Below are positions 17,364 through 26,613 of a stretch of DNA of 64,000 nucleotides, one piece after another (position 1 is the first letter of the stretch; the number at the start of each line of letters is the position of its first letter). The position numbers and the translations under genes are program-made. The notes below the pieces were generated by a model, which saw only the letters and a list, made by a program, of their open reading frames with translations, did not search any database and had not been told where the DNA came from. The stretch covers positions 806,001 through 870,000 of the forward strand of contig NZ_CP014213.1 of the NCBI RefSeq assembly GCF_003268005.1, read 5' to 3'. This DNA comes from Methanosphaera sp. BMS (GTDB lineage: Archaea > Methanobacteriota > Methanobacteria > Methanobacteriales > Methanobacteriaceae).

Positions 17364-20044
17364 TTAATAATTTTTTACATTCACGGTTAAACGACTGTCA
17401 GTATAAGCATTACGTTGTCCGGTTACAAATTCCAGTTTATACTCGTTCTTTTTAAGAGTAAACAGTAACGTATAGTCAATATCTATAACTCCATTAGAAA
17501 CTACAAATACTTGTGGCTTGTTGTTTTCGTTTTTAAGGGTGAGCGAATTGATTTTTATAACAATCGTATTGACACCGGATACATAATGACCGTAACTATC
17601 CACCAACTTACCTTTAACACGTAAGCTATTTGTTGTTAACTTAACGCTTGAAATGTTAAATTTAGGTGTTGTCTTTGTAATGTTGAAATATGTATCGTTT
17701 TCCAGTCTGTCAAAGTTCTTATTGGAATATACTGCTGTTACCTTAACCGGCTTAGCACTCCAACCATCAGGGATTGTAAATGTTACTGTAGCAGTATTGT
17801 CAGTGACATTAACGACAATTGCCTTATTGTTCTTGTCCTTTAGAGTTACACCATTGACCTTAAAGATCATGACTCCCTCATTGATTTTGTAATCTGAATT
17901 TATTCGTGCGGTAAACTTGACCTTTTCATCCATTTTAGCAGTTTTTTTATCACATGAAACTGTCAGGACAGATGATGTTTTGACTATGGTAAACTTCGTG
18001 GAGTTTCTACTTACGTTATAGTTATTCGGATTACCGCTATAGATAACTTCCAATGTATAGTCTTTTATGTTGAAATTCTTCGGCAACTGATAGTCCAATG
18101 TTACCGTTTTATTTCTTATATTGGATTTTATCAATCCGTTAGCATCAGTTAATGTTATTCCATTGATTTTATATATCACATAACCCTTATCAACAATTTT
18201 CTTATCCAAATCAGTTACATTGACATTGATCTTCAATATATCCCTATACTTAACTGTTTTATCCGTCTTGATTGATATCATCGTATTCTTGTATACAGAT
18301 ACGTTGCATGTTTTTACTTGTGAATTGAAACTTTTATCATTATCATTATATGATATTTTTATCTTGTTTTCATTAAGCAGCTGGGCTGAGTTCAGTTGTA
18401 TGTTTGAAGCATTGTTTTTTATGGAAAACTTATAATCTTTACCGTTAACGTTCAATAATACATTACCTGTGTTTACTGTTGTATTGTATCTGTCACTTGC
18501 TTTGACATTTAATATAGTGTTAACTTCATCGACATAAGATAAGTTTTCCAGACTGCTGATGTTTAAGTCCAGGTAATTGCCATTGTATGTGTTATTGGAT
18601 ATTTTTGTTGTGGCATTGTTGAATATCAGCATGTCACGTTTATAGTCAGTATTGTTTATGAACTTGTTGTTTCTTATTTCCATCTTATGTTCAGCGTCAT
18701 CATTTATCAAATCCTCATCTGATTTGATTACATATGCATCATTAGCCGTTACCCTATTTGATGTTACGTTATTGTTGTTGAATATGCATTCACCGGAGTT
18801 GTATATGACCGCACCGTCATCTGCGGTGTTGTTGTCGAAGTTGTTATTCATGACTTCAATTGTACATTCAGCACTGTTATATATACATCCACCTATACCT
18901 GCATTATTTTCTGTGAAGTTGTTGTCTTTTAAATTAATTTGTGCCCAATTAAATATTACTCCACCATAGTCGGCGGTATTATTATGGAAGTTGTTTTCAG
19001 TTATGTTAACATCAGCTAGTGATACAACCACCGCTCCCCATTGTGCCCTGCTGTTGGATATGTTATTTCGGGATATATTACAAATTGATGCTCCGTGATT
19101 TAACAGTACCCCTCCATATATTCGAGCCGTAGAGCATGTGATATTATTATTAACTACCGACAGATTACCTGTTCCATAGTTAAATATGCTGCCTGCAAAA
19201 TTTGCACTGCTGCCGGTTATGGTGTTGTTTTCTATGGTGGTATTCGTATTACCATACAGATATAATGAACCTCCGTTAGTGGCTGTGCTGTTTTTTAACC
19301 GTGAATTTGTTATCCTTAATGTCCTGTGACTGGATATAACCCCCCACGACTTCCACCATTATTGTTTTCAAACGTACAATTGTCAATAGTTAAACTCTTA
19401 TAATTATATATTACCCCACCTTCAGTCGCCGTATTGTTGATAAATGATGAGTTTACAATGGTTAAAAAGGCCCTGTTATATATTACAGCACCTAAACTGT
19501 CATTACAATTGATAACTTGAATATTGGATATGTTTATCCTGGAGAATTCATTCTGTGTTTTAATGAATGAATATTTATGAACGCCGTCAATTATCCTGTT
19601 ATTTGCATTTATATTTAAAGTTCGTATATTATAATCAATATCTATTCTCTCGGTTATGGTGTATTTTTTATCTCCCTGTAATTCTATTGTTAAGTTGGAA
19701 TAGCTATCATCCGTTAAAGCCGCGTGTAACTCACCATAATTATTTACTTTAATCGTCTTAGATTCTGTTTTAATATTCTTATCTTTCTTTGTTATATTGC
19801 TTGAAATATCCTTATCAATTATTTTATTAGCATCCGTATCAATACCATTGTCAGTATTACTATTATAATTAACACCCTTTTGAACATCAGAAATGTCACT
19901 GATTGAATTACCAGATTGCAAAATATCGGACATTGCTAAGTCATTAGCATTAAATTCAGTATCATTGCTAGCTGAAATAGCATTTAAGCTAATTAGAATC
20001 AATATTAATATTACAAGAAATATATTAATCTTCTTCTGATTCAT
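17364..20044 (-). pseudogene. Adhesin-like surface protein, interrupted at a G6 tract
   Basis: A signal peptide starts the gene (MNQKKINIFLVILILILIS, then NAISAS). A beta-helix region follows with repeated NNTA..GG-IYN motifs, then Ig-like segments, ending with a C-terminal domain shared with the 26614 gene. The 5' frame (20044-19316, 242 codons) stops just after a run of six G on the - strand (19340-19345). Reading continues without stops in the next frame into the downstream 555-codon frame ending at 17364. One extra G joins them into a protein of about 890 residues. Cell-surface location follows from the signal peptide. The indel could be phase variation, mutation or assembly error. Confidence 0.8.
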
Positions 20045-20152
20045 CTTAATTCAACTTGAATATTTTATTATATATTATAATATATTGATTATTCAATTTA
20101 TAAGTTATAATAAAAAAAATATTATAAAAAAAGAGTGTTTTGGGGTTAATTT

Positions 20153-20893
20153 TTAATCCTTAAATAGTTTCATGAATTCCTCGGCTGTTTTTTCACCCGT
20201 GTAATCGGCACTTTCATTGTGATTTCCCATATCGCTACTGGTACATATACCGACAATGTCATTGTCAATCATGTATTGGCCAGGATTATCAAGGCCGGGA
20301 CCTGTTTCACTGCCAGGTACATATTCATATGCACTGCCTTCAGCACTAACCGGATCTGCCGAGTCATAAAACCATGCCAGTACCACATCATTACCGTTAC
20401 TGCGTACAATTTTGCCCATATTATCATCACCATCGGATGCCAGTTCCCTTATTGTGGATGGATCCACACCATTGAATAGGTGAAATACAACTGCATTTGT
20501 TATATTATTCTCATATAGCTCATGGGTGTTCTGGCTCATTTCATTAGGTCCAATTTCAGCTTTAACCACGTTGAATCCATTTTTTCTTAGTTTGTTTACA
20601 ATGGTATCTCTTATCTTTTCATCATCGGCATTGGCATGATCCATTGCAAAGTATATTGGCCTTGATTTATCCCATAGCTGACTGTCATTTGTGTCATTTC
20701 GATTGTTTTTCAATAGCTCTTCGATTGTTGTATTGTTGAAGTTTGTAGCCATGGTAATGTTGTTTTCATATAATGCCGTCATATTGGTAAATTCCTTATC
20801 ATCATATGTGTATCCATCAGTATCCGTAGCCATTACAGTAGTTGAGGACACTATCATTATCACCAATAGCAATAACGTATTTTTCTTATTCAT
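20153..20893 (-). CDS. Secreted protein of unknown function, 246 aa
   Basis: A clear signal peptide opens the protein (MNKKNTLLLLVIMIVSSTT, then VMATDTD). The mature part holds a region rich in Asn-Thr sequons, then an alpha/beta domain starting IYFAMDHANADDEKIRDT, with a KLRKNGFNVVKAEIGP segment and a DVVLAWFYDSADP strand. I do not recognise the domain. The start at 20893 is preferred over an upstream in-frame codon because AGAGG precedes it. Located beside an adhesin-like gene, it is likely an extracytoplasmic protein of the pseudomurein wall region. Confidence 0.65.
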   Translation of the reverse strand: MNKKNTLLLLVIMIVSSTTVMATDTDGYTYDDKEFTNMTALYENNITMATNFNNTTIEELLKNNRNDTNDSQLWDKSRPIYFAMDHANADDEKIRDTIVNKLRKNGFNVVKAEIGPNEMSQNTHELYENNITNAVVFHLFNGVDPSTIRELASDGDDNMGKIVRSNGNDVVLAWFYDSADPVSAEGSAYEYVPGSETGPGLDNPGQYMIDNDIVGICTSSDMGNHNESADYTGEKTAEEFMKLFKD

Positions 20894-21009
20894 AACATAA
20901 CCTCTATTATTAATAATCTTTATTGACAAAGATTAAAATAATTTATGATTATGATAGGTATTTTAGTTAAGATTGATAGATATAAATATAATACTTGGGG
21001 ATTACAGCC

Positions 21010-21324
21010 ATGGGATATAATGATATTATTAAAAATGAGAAGTTTTTGTTTCTTAAAAAATTATGGTTTATAATACTATTAATACTATTTTTTATCGTAT
21101 TGTATGTTAATGACATAAACAGCATGTATCACGTTAACTTGAGTATTTTAACTGTTATACTTCCATATTTGACAGTACTGTCAATAGCATATTTGATATT
21201 GGAGATAGTATTAATATATTATAGTAAATCAAAAAGCGATGAGATAGTTAGTTTGAATCTTGATAATGAAAAATTTATAATTGAATGTTTCTTTATTTTA
21301 ACATACTACCTGTTTTTCATGTAA
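21010..21324 (+). CDS. Small membrane protein, 104 aa
   Basis: Two or three hydrophobic segments are visible: LWFIILLILFFIVLYV at about residues 20-36, SILTVILPYLTVLSIAYLILEIVLIYY at about 47-73, and a C-terminal hydrophobic stretch ECFFILTYYLFF. The loops are short and charged. No family is recognised. The ATG at 21010 was chosen; an upstream TTG at 20995 is in frame but lacks a binding site. It ends three bases before the convergent acetyltransferase gene. Confidence 0.5.
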   Translation: MGYNDIIKNEKFLFLKKLWFIILLILFFIVLYVNDINSMYHVNLSILTVILPYLTVLSIAYLILEIVLIYYSKSKSDEIVSLNLDNEKFIIECFFILTYYLFFM

Positions 21325-21327
21325 TTT

Positions 21328-21936
21328 TTAGATTTTTAAATGATTATCCCTTACTTCTTTTGTTTTTGGCGGGAAGTTCTCATCGAAATTGTCCAACTTT
21401 TCTTCATCCACCTTAAATATTGGATTATCAATGTACTTTGCATTTTCAAAGTTTATGGATTTATCATCAAATACGTTAATCATGAAAAATGGCGTGTCTT
21501 CTTCAATATCATTGAATTTGATATTGTATTTTGATGCATCTTCAAATCCAAATCTTTGATAATAGTTTTCATCACCAATTACAAATAGATATTTGATGCC
21601 CAACTCCTTGGCCTTATCAAGGGTGTAGCGTATTATCTTACTGCCATAGCCTTTTTTCTGGTAATCCGGATCAATGGCGACCGGTCCAAGTGTTACAACT
21701 TCAATGCTATTGTCATCATCCGCAATCAACTCATTTTTAGAATATGCTATGTGACCTATTATTTTATCATCCACTTCCAGCACATAATCAAGTTGTCTGA
21801 CAAAGGATGAGTCAAATCTAAGATTATGTACTATGTAGTGTTCATGGCAGCCCGGACGGTATACATTCCAGAAAGCCTCCCTTATTAGATATTCAACTTC
21901 TTTAAAATCCGTTCTTTCTTCTGGCCTGATATTCAT
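21328..21936 (-). CDS. GNAT-family N-acetyltransferase (YhbS-like)
   Basis: The 202-residue protein begins MNIRPEERTDFKEVEYLIRE. It holds the GNAT acetyl-CoA-binding motif in LGPVAIDPDYQKKGYGSKII (about residues 72-92), followed by GDENYYQRFGFE, the hallmark motif B of the YhbS/COG3153 group. GGGGGAATAAAG immediately before the ATG at 21936 fixes the start; an upstream in-frame start lacks such a site. The acceptor is unknown. The C-terminal 40 residues are acidic and extend beyond the usual fold. Confidence 0.88.
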   Translation of the reverse strand: MNIRPEERTDFKEVEYLIREAFWNVYRPGCHEHYIVHNLRFDSSFVRQLDYVLEVDDKIIGHIAYSKNELIADDDNSIEVVTLGPVAIDPDYQKKGYGSKIIRYTLDKAKELGIKYLFVIGDENYYQRFGFEDASKYNIKFNDIEEDTPFFMINVFDDKSINFENAKYIDNPIFKVDEEKLDNFDENFPPKTKEVRDNHLKI

Positions 21937-21995
21937 CTTTATTCCCCCGATAATCAAATAGTTTCAATAAAAAAAGGATTTAGAGGTGGGGAGTG

Positions 21996-22274
21996 TTATT
22001 CTTTTTTCCAGCGTTTAAGTTCTGGAATAACCTTATTTAACATTATCGTGACACTTTGTTCATCCATATCAGAGTGTTCAACTGTTAATGGTATGCACAT
22101 TTCAATCATTTCTTCCATTGTACAATCGGATGTAAATTCACCATCCTGATAGCAGTATTTGCAGTATTCATCATTTAGGCTTCCGTCTTTATTTGTACCG
22201 TATAGCTCCTCTGTAATTGGCATTGCACATGATTGACAAAACTTCATATTTTCCATATTTTCCATATTTTCCAT
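21996..22274 (-). CDS. Putative zinc-ribbon protein (PF12674-like), 92 aa
   Basis: The protein carries FCQSCAMPI near the N-terminus and YCKYCYQDGEF about 20 residues later, the pattern of the short zinc-ribbon domain PF12674. A helical region with EEMIEMCIPL follows. The start at 22274 is set by AGGTGATAATT. The first ten codons are three exact copies of ATGGAAAAT followed by ATGAAG, giving four possible start codons in one frame. Function unknown; often encoded near small redox or regulatory genes. Confidence 0.75.
   Translation of the reverse strand: MENMENMENMKFCQSCAMPITEELYGTNKDGSLNDEYCKYCYQDGEFTSDCTMEEMIEMCIPLTVEHSDMDEQSVTIMLNKVIPELKRWKKE
22248..22274 (-). repeat. Three tandem 9-bp repeats (ATGGAAAAT) at a start codon
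   Basis: Directly after the GGTGATAATT ribosome binding site the sequence reads ATGGAAAAT three times and then ATGAAG. Each unit supplies an in-frame ATG, so gain or loss of units by slippage would change the distance from the binding site to the conserved domain without breaking the frame. Confidence 0.85.
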
Positions 22275-22546
22275 AATTATCACCTTAATATAGTATATAT
22301 CATAATTATATAATAATATTAACTATGCATTAAATTGATACCGGATACTGCTTTTTGTCAGGTAGCAATTGTTACACAGCCAAAACTTTATATTCATTTT
22401 GTTATTTTTTATTTATCCATTCCAGTAGTAGATTATGCTTAGCAATAAAATGAGCAAATCATTGATAATCAATCCAAATAATCATCATTAAATAATTGAT
22501 TAACCTATTACTTTATAATCACGAAAACTACTAATATATCATAGTA

Positions 22547-23317
22547 CTAGTCAAACTCGGTTATGTTTGGATTAGTATATTGTCCATTGACCTTTGTCTT
22601 GTTTTTATATTCGATTGAAAATGTTGGACATCTATGTAAACATCTAAAGCATAGCAGACATTTATCTTTAACCCATACAACCTTTTTATCCTTGATTTCT
22701 ATAGCATCAACGGGACAATCCTTTGAGCACAAACCGCACAATGTACATGAGTCATCCACGGTAAAATAGGATGTTTTTCTATCCAGATTATATGCAAACT
22801 GTGCAAATTTACTAAATAGTTTAGGTTTGGTTTTCTCGGTTAAATCCTCATTTTTAGCACTTGAAATGCTATCAATAATCATGTTTAACTTATTATCGGT
22901 ATCCCGGGTAAATTCGGCTATGTTCTCCTCTTTTGTTAAATCAAACATCACCGTCCATGTATCCACCATCATTAATGTATACTTGGAGCTTAATCTAAAT
23001 CCTTTATCTTTCAATAGATCATCGATTATGGCAATGGATGCTCCGGGACTTGTTCCATAAGTACTTACCGCATAGATAAAGAGATTATCATTGTCCGTTT
23101 TTATGTTCATGTTTGAAAGGTATTGCCTGACAAGTACCGGTAGTCCCCAGAAGTATGTTGGAGTTATAATACCCAATGATTCATCCTTTTTAAGTTCCAA
23201 TGTATACTCCTTGTTCTTGTTTAAAGCTATCAGTGAGTGGATATTATCACCAGTTTCTTCGGATATTCTTTTTGCCACATATTTACAGTTACCCGTTGCA
23301 GAAAAGTATATAATCAT
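22547..23317 (-). CDS. EFR1-type flavodoxin-ferredoxin fusion protein
   Basis: The N-terminal half is a flavodoxin-like domain with the FMN loop MIIYFSATGNCKYVAKRI and an LGIITPTYFWGLP segment. The C-terminal half holds two [4Fe-4S] motifs of the bacterial ferredoxin type, CTLCGLCSKDCPVDAI and CLLCFRCLHRCPTFSI. This is the EFR1 family layout, a soluble electron-transfer protein. The 256-residue length is normal. GTGTGATATAA precedes the ATG. Electron partners cannot be inferred from the neighbours, though another flavodoxin-like protein is encoded at 23990. Confidence 0.9.
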   Translation of the reverse strand: MIIYFSATGNCKYVAKRISEETGDNIHSLIALNKNKEYTLELKKDESLGIITPTYFWGLPVLVRQYLSNMNIKTDNDNLFIYAVSTYGTSPGASIAIIDDLLKDKGFRLSSKYTLMMVDTWTVMFDLTKEENIAEFTRDTDNKLNMIIDSISSAKNEDLTEKTKPKLFSKFAQFAYNLDRKTSYFTVDDSCTLCGLCSKDCPVDAIEIKDKKVVWVKDKCLLCFRCLHRCPTFSIEYKNKTKVNGQYTNPNITEFD

Positions 23318-23362
23318 TTATATCACACCATTGTTTATTTCATTAACGTTATTTAATGTTAA

Positions 23363-23848
23363 TTATGCATCTTCAACTACAAGCATTTGATTGATTAATT
23401 CTTCATTGGGAGCAGTTATGGATACTGCCTTATTATCATATGCATAGGCAAACTGAGCAAAATCTTCTCCCCTGTTAATATATCCAGAGTAGCCCATCAA
23501 CGTTTTCTCATCGGCACCCTCACATATCTTATGAAGCATCTTTGCATCCACGTCAAAATCATCATAATCAACTACGGATATTACTATTTCTTCACCAATT
23601 ACATTCACATAGGTTTGCTGATTTAAAACATATCCCTTATCTCCCGTATTGTTTGATTGGTTTATAATTGTTTTAGAGTCATTTTTCATGTATCCATCGG
23701 GAATATTGAATTCTATCGATTCAATGGAAATACCCCTTTCAGGATCAGCACCACCCGTATAACCAATGTTTGATGCACTTACCAATCCAAGCAGGATAAC
23801 CGTTAAAACAGTAAATATTGAAATAATTGATATTTTTTTAGAATCCAT
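23363..23848 (-). CDS. Small exported protein, 161 aa
   Basis: A signal peptide or anchor (residues 6-25, ISIISIFTVLTVILLGLVSA) precedes a small domain with FNIPDGYMKN. The order of a hydrophobic N-terminus, then a short Asn/Ser linker, then IPxGY and alternating strands is shared with the protein at 33923. Both may belong to one family of small exported proteins of methanogens. GGAGTGATGATAA precedes the ATG. Function unknown. Confidence 0.65.
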   Translation of the reverse strand: MDSKKISIISIFTVLTVILLGLVSASNIGYTGGADPERGISIESIEFNIPDGYMKNDSKTIINQSNNTGDKGYVLNQQTYVNVIGEEIVISVVDYDDFDVDAKMLHKICEGADEKTLMGYSGYINRGEDFAQFAYAYDNKAVSITAPNEELINQMLVVEDA

Positions 23849-23989
23849 TTATCATCACTCCTTTAGTGAGAGCATTACTTTTTCTAGAATTTTAGATGTG
23901 CACATGTAACTGCACATTAAAGAATACTATTAGTATATTATTATTTCTTATATAAACTTTTATAATTTAAACATAGAAATTAATATAAA

Positions 23990-24532
23990 TTAATCATAGG
24001 AACATCCTTTGATTTCATCAATTATAGGATTTAAAGAATTAAAATCTATGAAACTAACCTTTTTACCATAAGTTTCAATCATGGCTTTTACTTCTGCAGT
24101 TTTTTGATTCTCATTTAATCTTTTTGCCTTTCGGTATAATAATGCCATCATCGTCTTGTGTTTTAGTCCAAGACGGGAATAGTCTATTGCCCCCCTTAAA
24201 AAATATATATGAGCCTGATTATACACATCATCAGACAACTGTCCTTTTATATTCTTTCTTATTGTATGGGTATTGTTTTTATCACTCACATCTGCCAAGC
24301 CTACCGTTGCAATGATTATCCTTTTAGCAGAAACATCACTTATTTTACTGAATGTCTTTTTCATACCAAGTATGCCACCGGCATATAAGCCACCAAGATA
24401 TATTATAGTATTATATGAATTTATATCATCTAATTTTTGATAGTCAACTGCCCTGATACCTGTTTTTTCAGATAATTCCATTGCATATTGCTTTGTTGAA
24501 CCGTATTCTGATGCGTAAATTATTATCTTCAT
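23990..24532 (-). CDS. Flavodoxin-domain protein (HemG-like)
   Basis: The 180-residue protein starts MKIIIYASEYGSTKQYAMEL, the FMN-binding loop of the flavodoxin-5 group. IIYLGGLYAGGILGMKKTF and ATVGLADVSDKNN follow as second and third flavin contacts. The HemG group contains protoporphyrinogen oxidases, but no haem pathway genes are near, so only FMN binding is claimed. Two in-frame ATGs exist; the one at 24532 lies at the better distance from GGAGT. It is transcribed upstream of the small exported protein gene. Confidence 0.8.
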   Translation of the reverse strand: MKIIIYASEYGSTKQYAMELSEKTGIRAVDYQKLDDINSYNTIIYLGGLYAGGILGMKKTFSKISDVSAKRIIIATVGLADVSDKNNTHTIRKNIKGQLSDDVYNQAHIYFLRGAIDYSRLGLKHKTMMALLYRKAKRLNENQKTAEVKAMIETYGKKVSFIDFNSLNPIIDEIKGCSYD

Positions 24533-24788
24533 GAACATTTACTCCAAATGATTCATATATCACATTAAAAAACATGTTTTCACACGTGATAACGCTTCCA
24601 ATAACTTTTTTAAAAATTATTACTGTTTTTTTATAGTAATAATTCTTTAATTCACAAATTATATAACTTTCCCATTCCATAACTATTAATTAATAAAGAA
24701 TAATAATACATGTATGAATAATAGTAGATTCTGATTATTTAACACTTTTTTAATTTACAATCAACTATGAAGTTATGGATGGGATAAT

Positions 24789-26192
24789 GTGAAAAAGACA
24801 AAAATCATTTGTAGTATCGGACCGGCATCCGATTGCGTTGAGGTTATGAGCAAAATGGTAAACAACGGGATGGACTGTGCACGTATAAATCTTAGTCATG
24901 CCACACAAGAGAATATGCTTAAAACAATCGAAGTAATAAGACAGGTACGTGAAGAATGCAATGTACCCATAGCCATCATGTATGATACCAAGGGTCCCGA
25001 GTTTAGAACCTTGAAATTCAAGGACGGATGTGTCAACCTTAAAAAAGGTGACACAATTAAAATGAGCAAAAGTTGCATAATTGGAGATGAATATGAATTT
25101 GGAGTCAATCACTCAGAAGCAATCGACTTTATAGAAGTAGGTGACAAGGTACTTATAGACAATGCACTCTTTGAACTGGAAGTCATCAACAAAAAAGAGG
25201 ATTATATAGTACTGGAAGCCTTGGCTGATGGAAAAATACAAAACAACAAGACAATCAACGTACCCGGAGTTGATTTGAAGCTTGAATTTATGAGCATAAA
25301 AGATAAAGAAGACATTACCTTTGCTGCTAAACATGCATGTGACTACCTGGCATTATCCTTTGTAAATACAAAAGAGGATGTAATTGAGGCTCGTGAAATC
25401 ATTAAAGAGGCAGGAGGAGATGCCCTGATAATTTCAAAGATTGAAAGTAAAAAGGGTATTGAAAATATTGATGAAATCATCAATGAATCCGATGGAGTTA
25501 TGGTGGCAAGGGGAGACTTGGGAGTAAATGTTCCAATGGAAGAACTACCGATACTTCAAAAGAGCATTATTAGAAAATGTCGGCAAAAAGGTAAATTTGC
25601 CATTGTAGCCACTGAAATGCTGGCATCAATGTATGAAAATCAACGACCGACACGGGCAGAAGTATCGGATGTGGCAAATGCCATTTTAGATGGAACAGAT
25701 TGTGTGATGCTCTCCGGTGAGACTACTGTTGGATTATATCCTGTTGAATCTGTTTCAATTATGAGTGATATATGTAAATATGTGGAGTCAACCATCGACT
25801 ATACAAAACACATATCATACATAGGCTCAATAGGCACTAGCGATACGATTGCCAGATTGGTTGTGGATGCCGTTGAATACACAAATATCAAAGCGATAGT
25901 GACAACTACCATGACAGGTTTTACTGCCCGTAAAATCAGTAATCTAAGACCAAACACTACAATCCTTGCTTGTTGTCCATCCAATCATATAGCTGAGAAG
26001 GTTCTGTTGAACTTTGGCGTTAAGCCCGTTGTGACCAAGATATATGAAAGTACTGATAAAATGGTTGCAAACTGTAAGAAAGTAGCACAAAAGGAATTTA
26101 ATCTGAAAAAAGGTGATTTGATAATAATTACCGGAGGTTTTCCAATAGGCAAGTCAAGAAAAACCAACTATTTGAGAATCATGGAGATATAA
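24789..26192 (+). CDS. pyk: Pyruvate kinase
   Basis: The 467-residue protein is a full-length pyruvate kinase. The N-terminal KKTKIICSIGPASD, then MDCARINLSHA, DTKGPEFR, the Mg/K-binding region and the diagnostic IISKIESKKGIENIDEI and MVARGDLGVN, are present. CVMLSGETTVGLYP and TEMLASM.....PTRAE complete the A domain. The C-terminal regulatory domain follows (about 345-467). It converts phosphoenolpyruvate and ADP to pyruvate and ATP. The start is GTG at 24789, preceded by GGATGGGATAAT. It is monocistronic. Confidence 0.96.
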   Translation: MKKTKIICSIGPASDCVEVMSKMVNNGMDCARINLSHATQENMLKTIEVIRQVREECNVPIAIMYDTKGPEFRTLKFKDGCVNLKKGDTIKMSKSCIIGDEYEFGVNHSEAIDFIEVGDKVLIDNALFELEVINKKEDYIVLEALADGKIQNNKTINVPGVDLKLEFMSIKDKEDITFAAKHACDYLALSFVNTKEDVIEAREIIKEAGGDALIISKIESKKGIENIDEIINESDGVMVARGDLGVNVPMEELPILQKSIIRKCRQKGKFAIVATEMLASMYENQRPTRAEVSDVANAILDGTDCVMLSGETTVGLYPVESVSIMSDICKYVESTIDYTKHISYIGSIGTSDTIARLVVDAVEYTNIKAIVTTTMTGFTARKISNLRPNTTILACCPSNHIAEKVLLNFGVKPVVTKIYESTDKMVANCKKVAQKEFNLKKGDLIIITGGFPIGKSRKTNYLRIMEI

Positions 26193-26613
26193 AAATATTA
26201 TCACATAATTAACTATAATAGAGGCAAAGACATCAAAAAGATTTTAAACCCATAATATAACTATTCATCACTGTTATATGTGATTAATCAAGCATAGTTT
26301 TATTAGTAATATAATAAAAATTCCACTTGGATATAATCAACCTTCTCTTTATAATCATTTTTTTTAGAGTATTAATTTTAATAATTCCTGATTATCCATT
26401 ATTTTTTTTATAATTAATTTACCAAAATCTAATTTATCGTTAAAATGGGATTATTATTTAATTCCATTGTAATTTGATAGTTTAACAAATAGAATCAATG
26501 GGAAATTATGAAATTTTCTAAAAGATAATGGTACCTGTTACCAATAAATTATAGACTTTCGAAAAACAATAAATAAAAGGTTAAAAAAAATAAAGGAGGT
26601 TAAGGGTAATCTT
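26193..26613. other. AT-rich intergenic stretch without a visible gene
   Basis: This lies between the convergent pyruvate kinase and adhesin-like genes. Only AT-rich sequence with T-runs around 26360-26410 is seen. An A-rich run just after the adhesin stop would act as its terminator. No coding potential was found. Confidence 0.4.
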
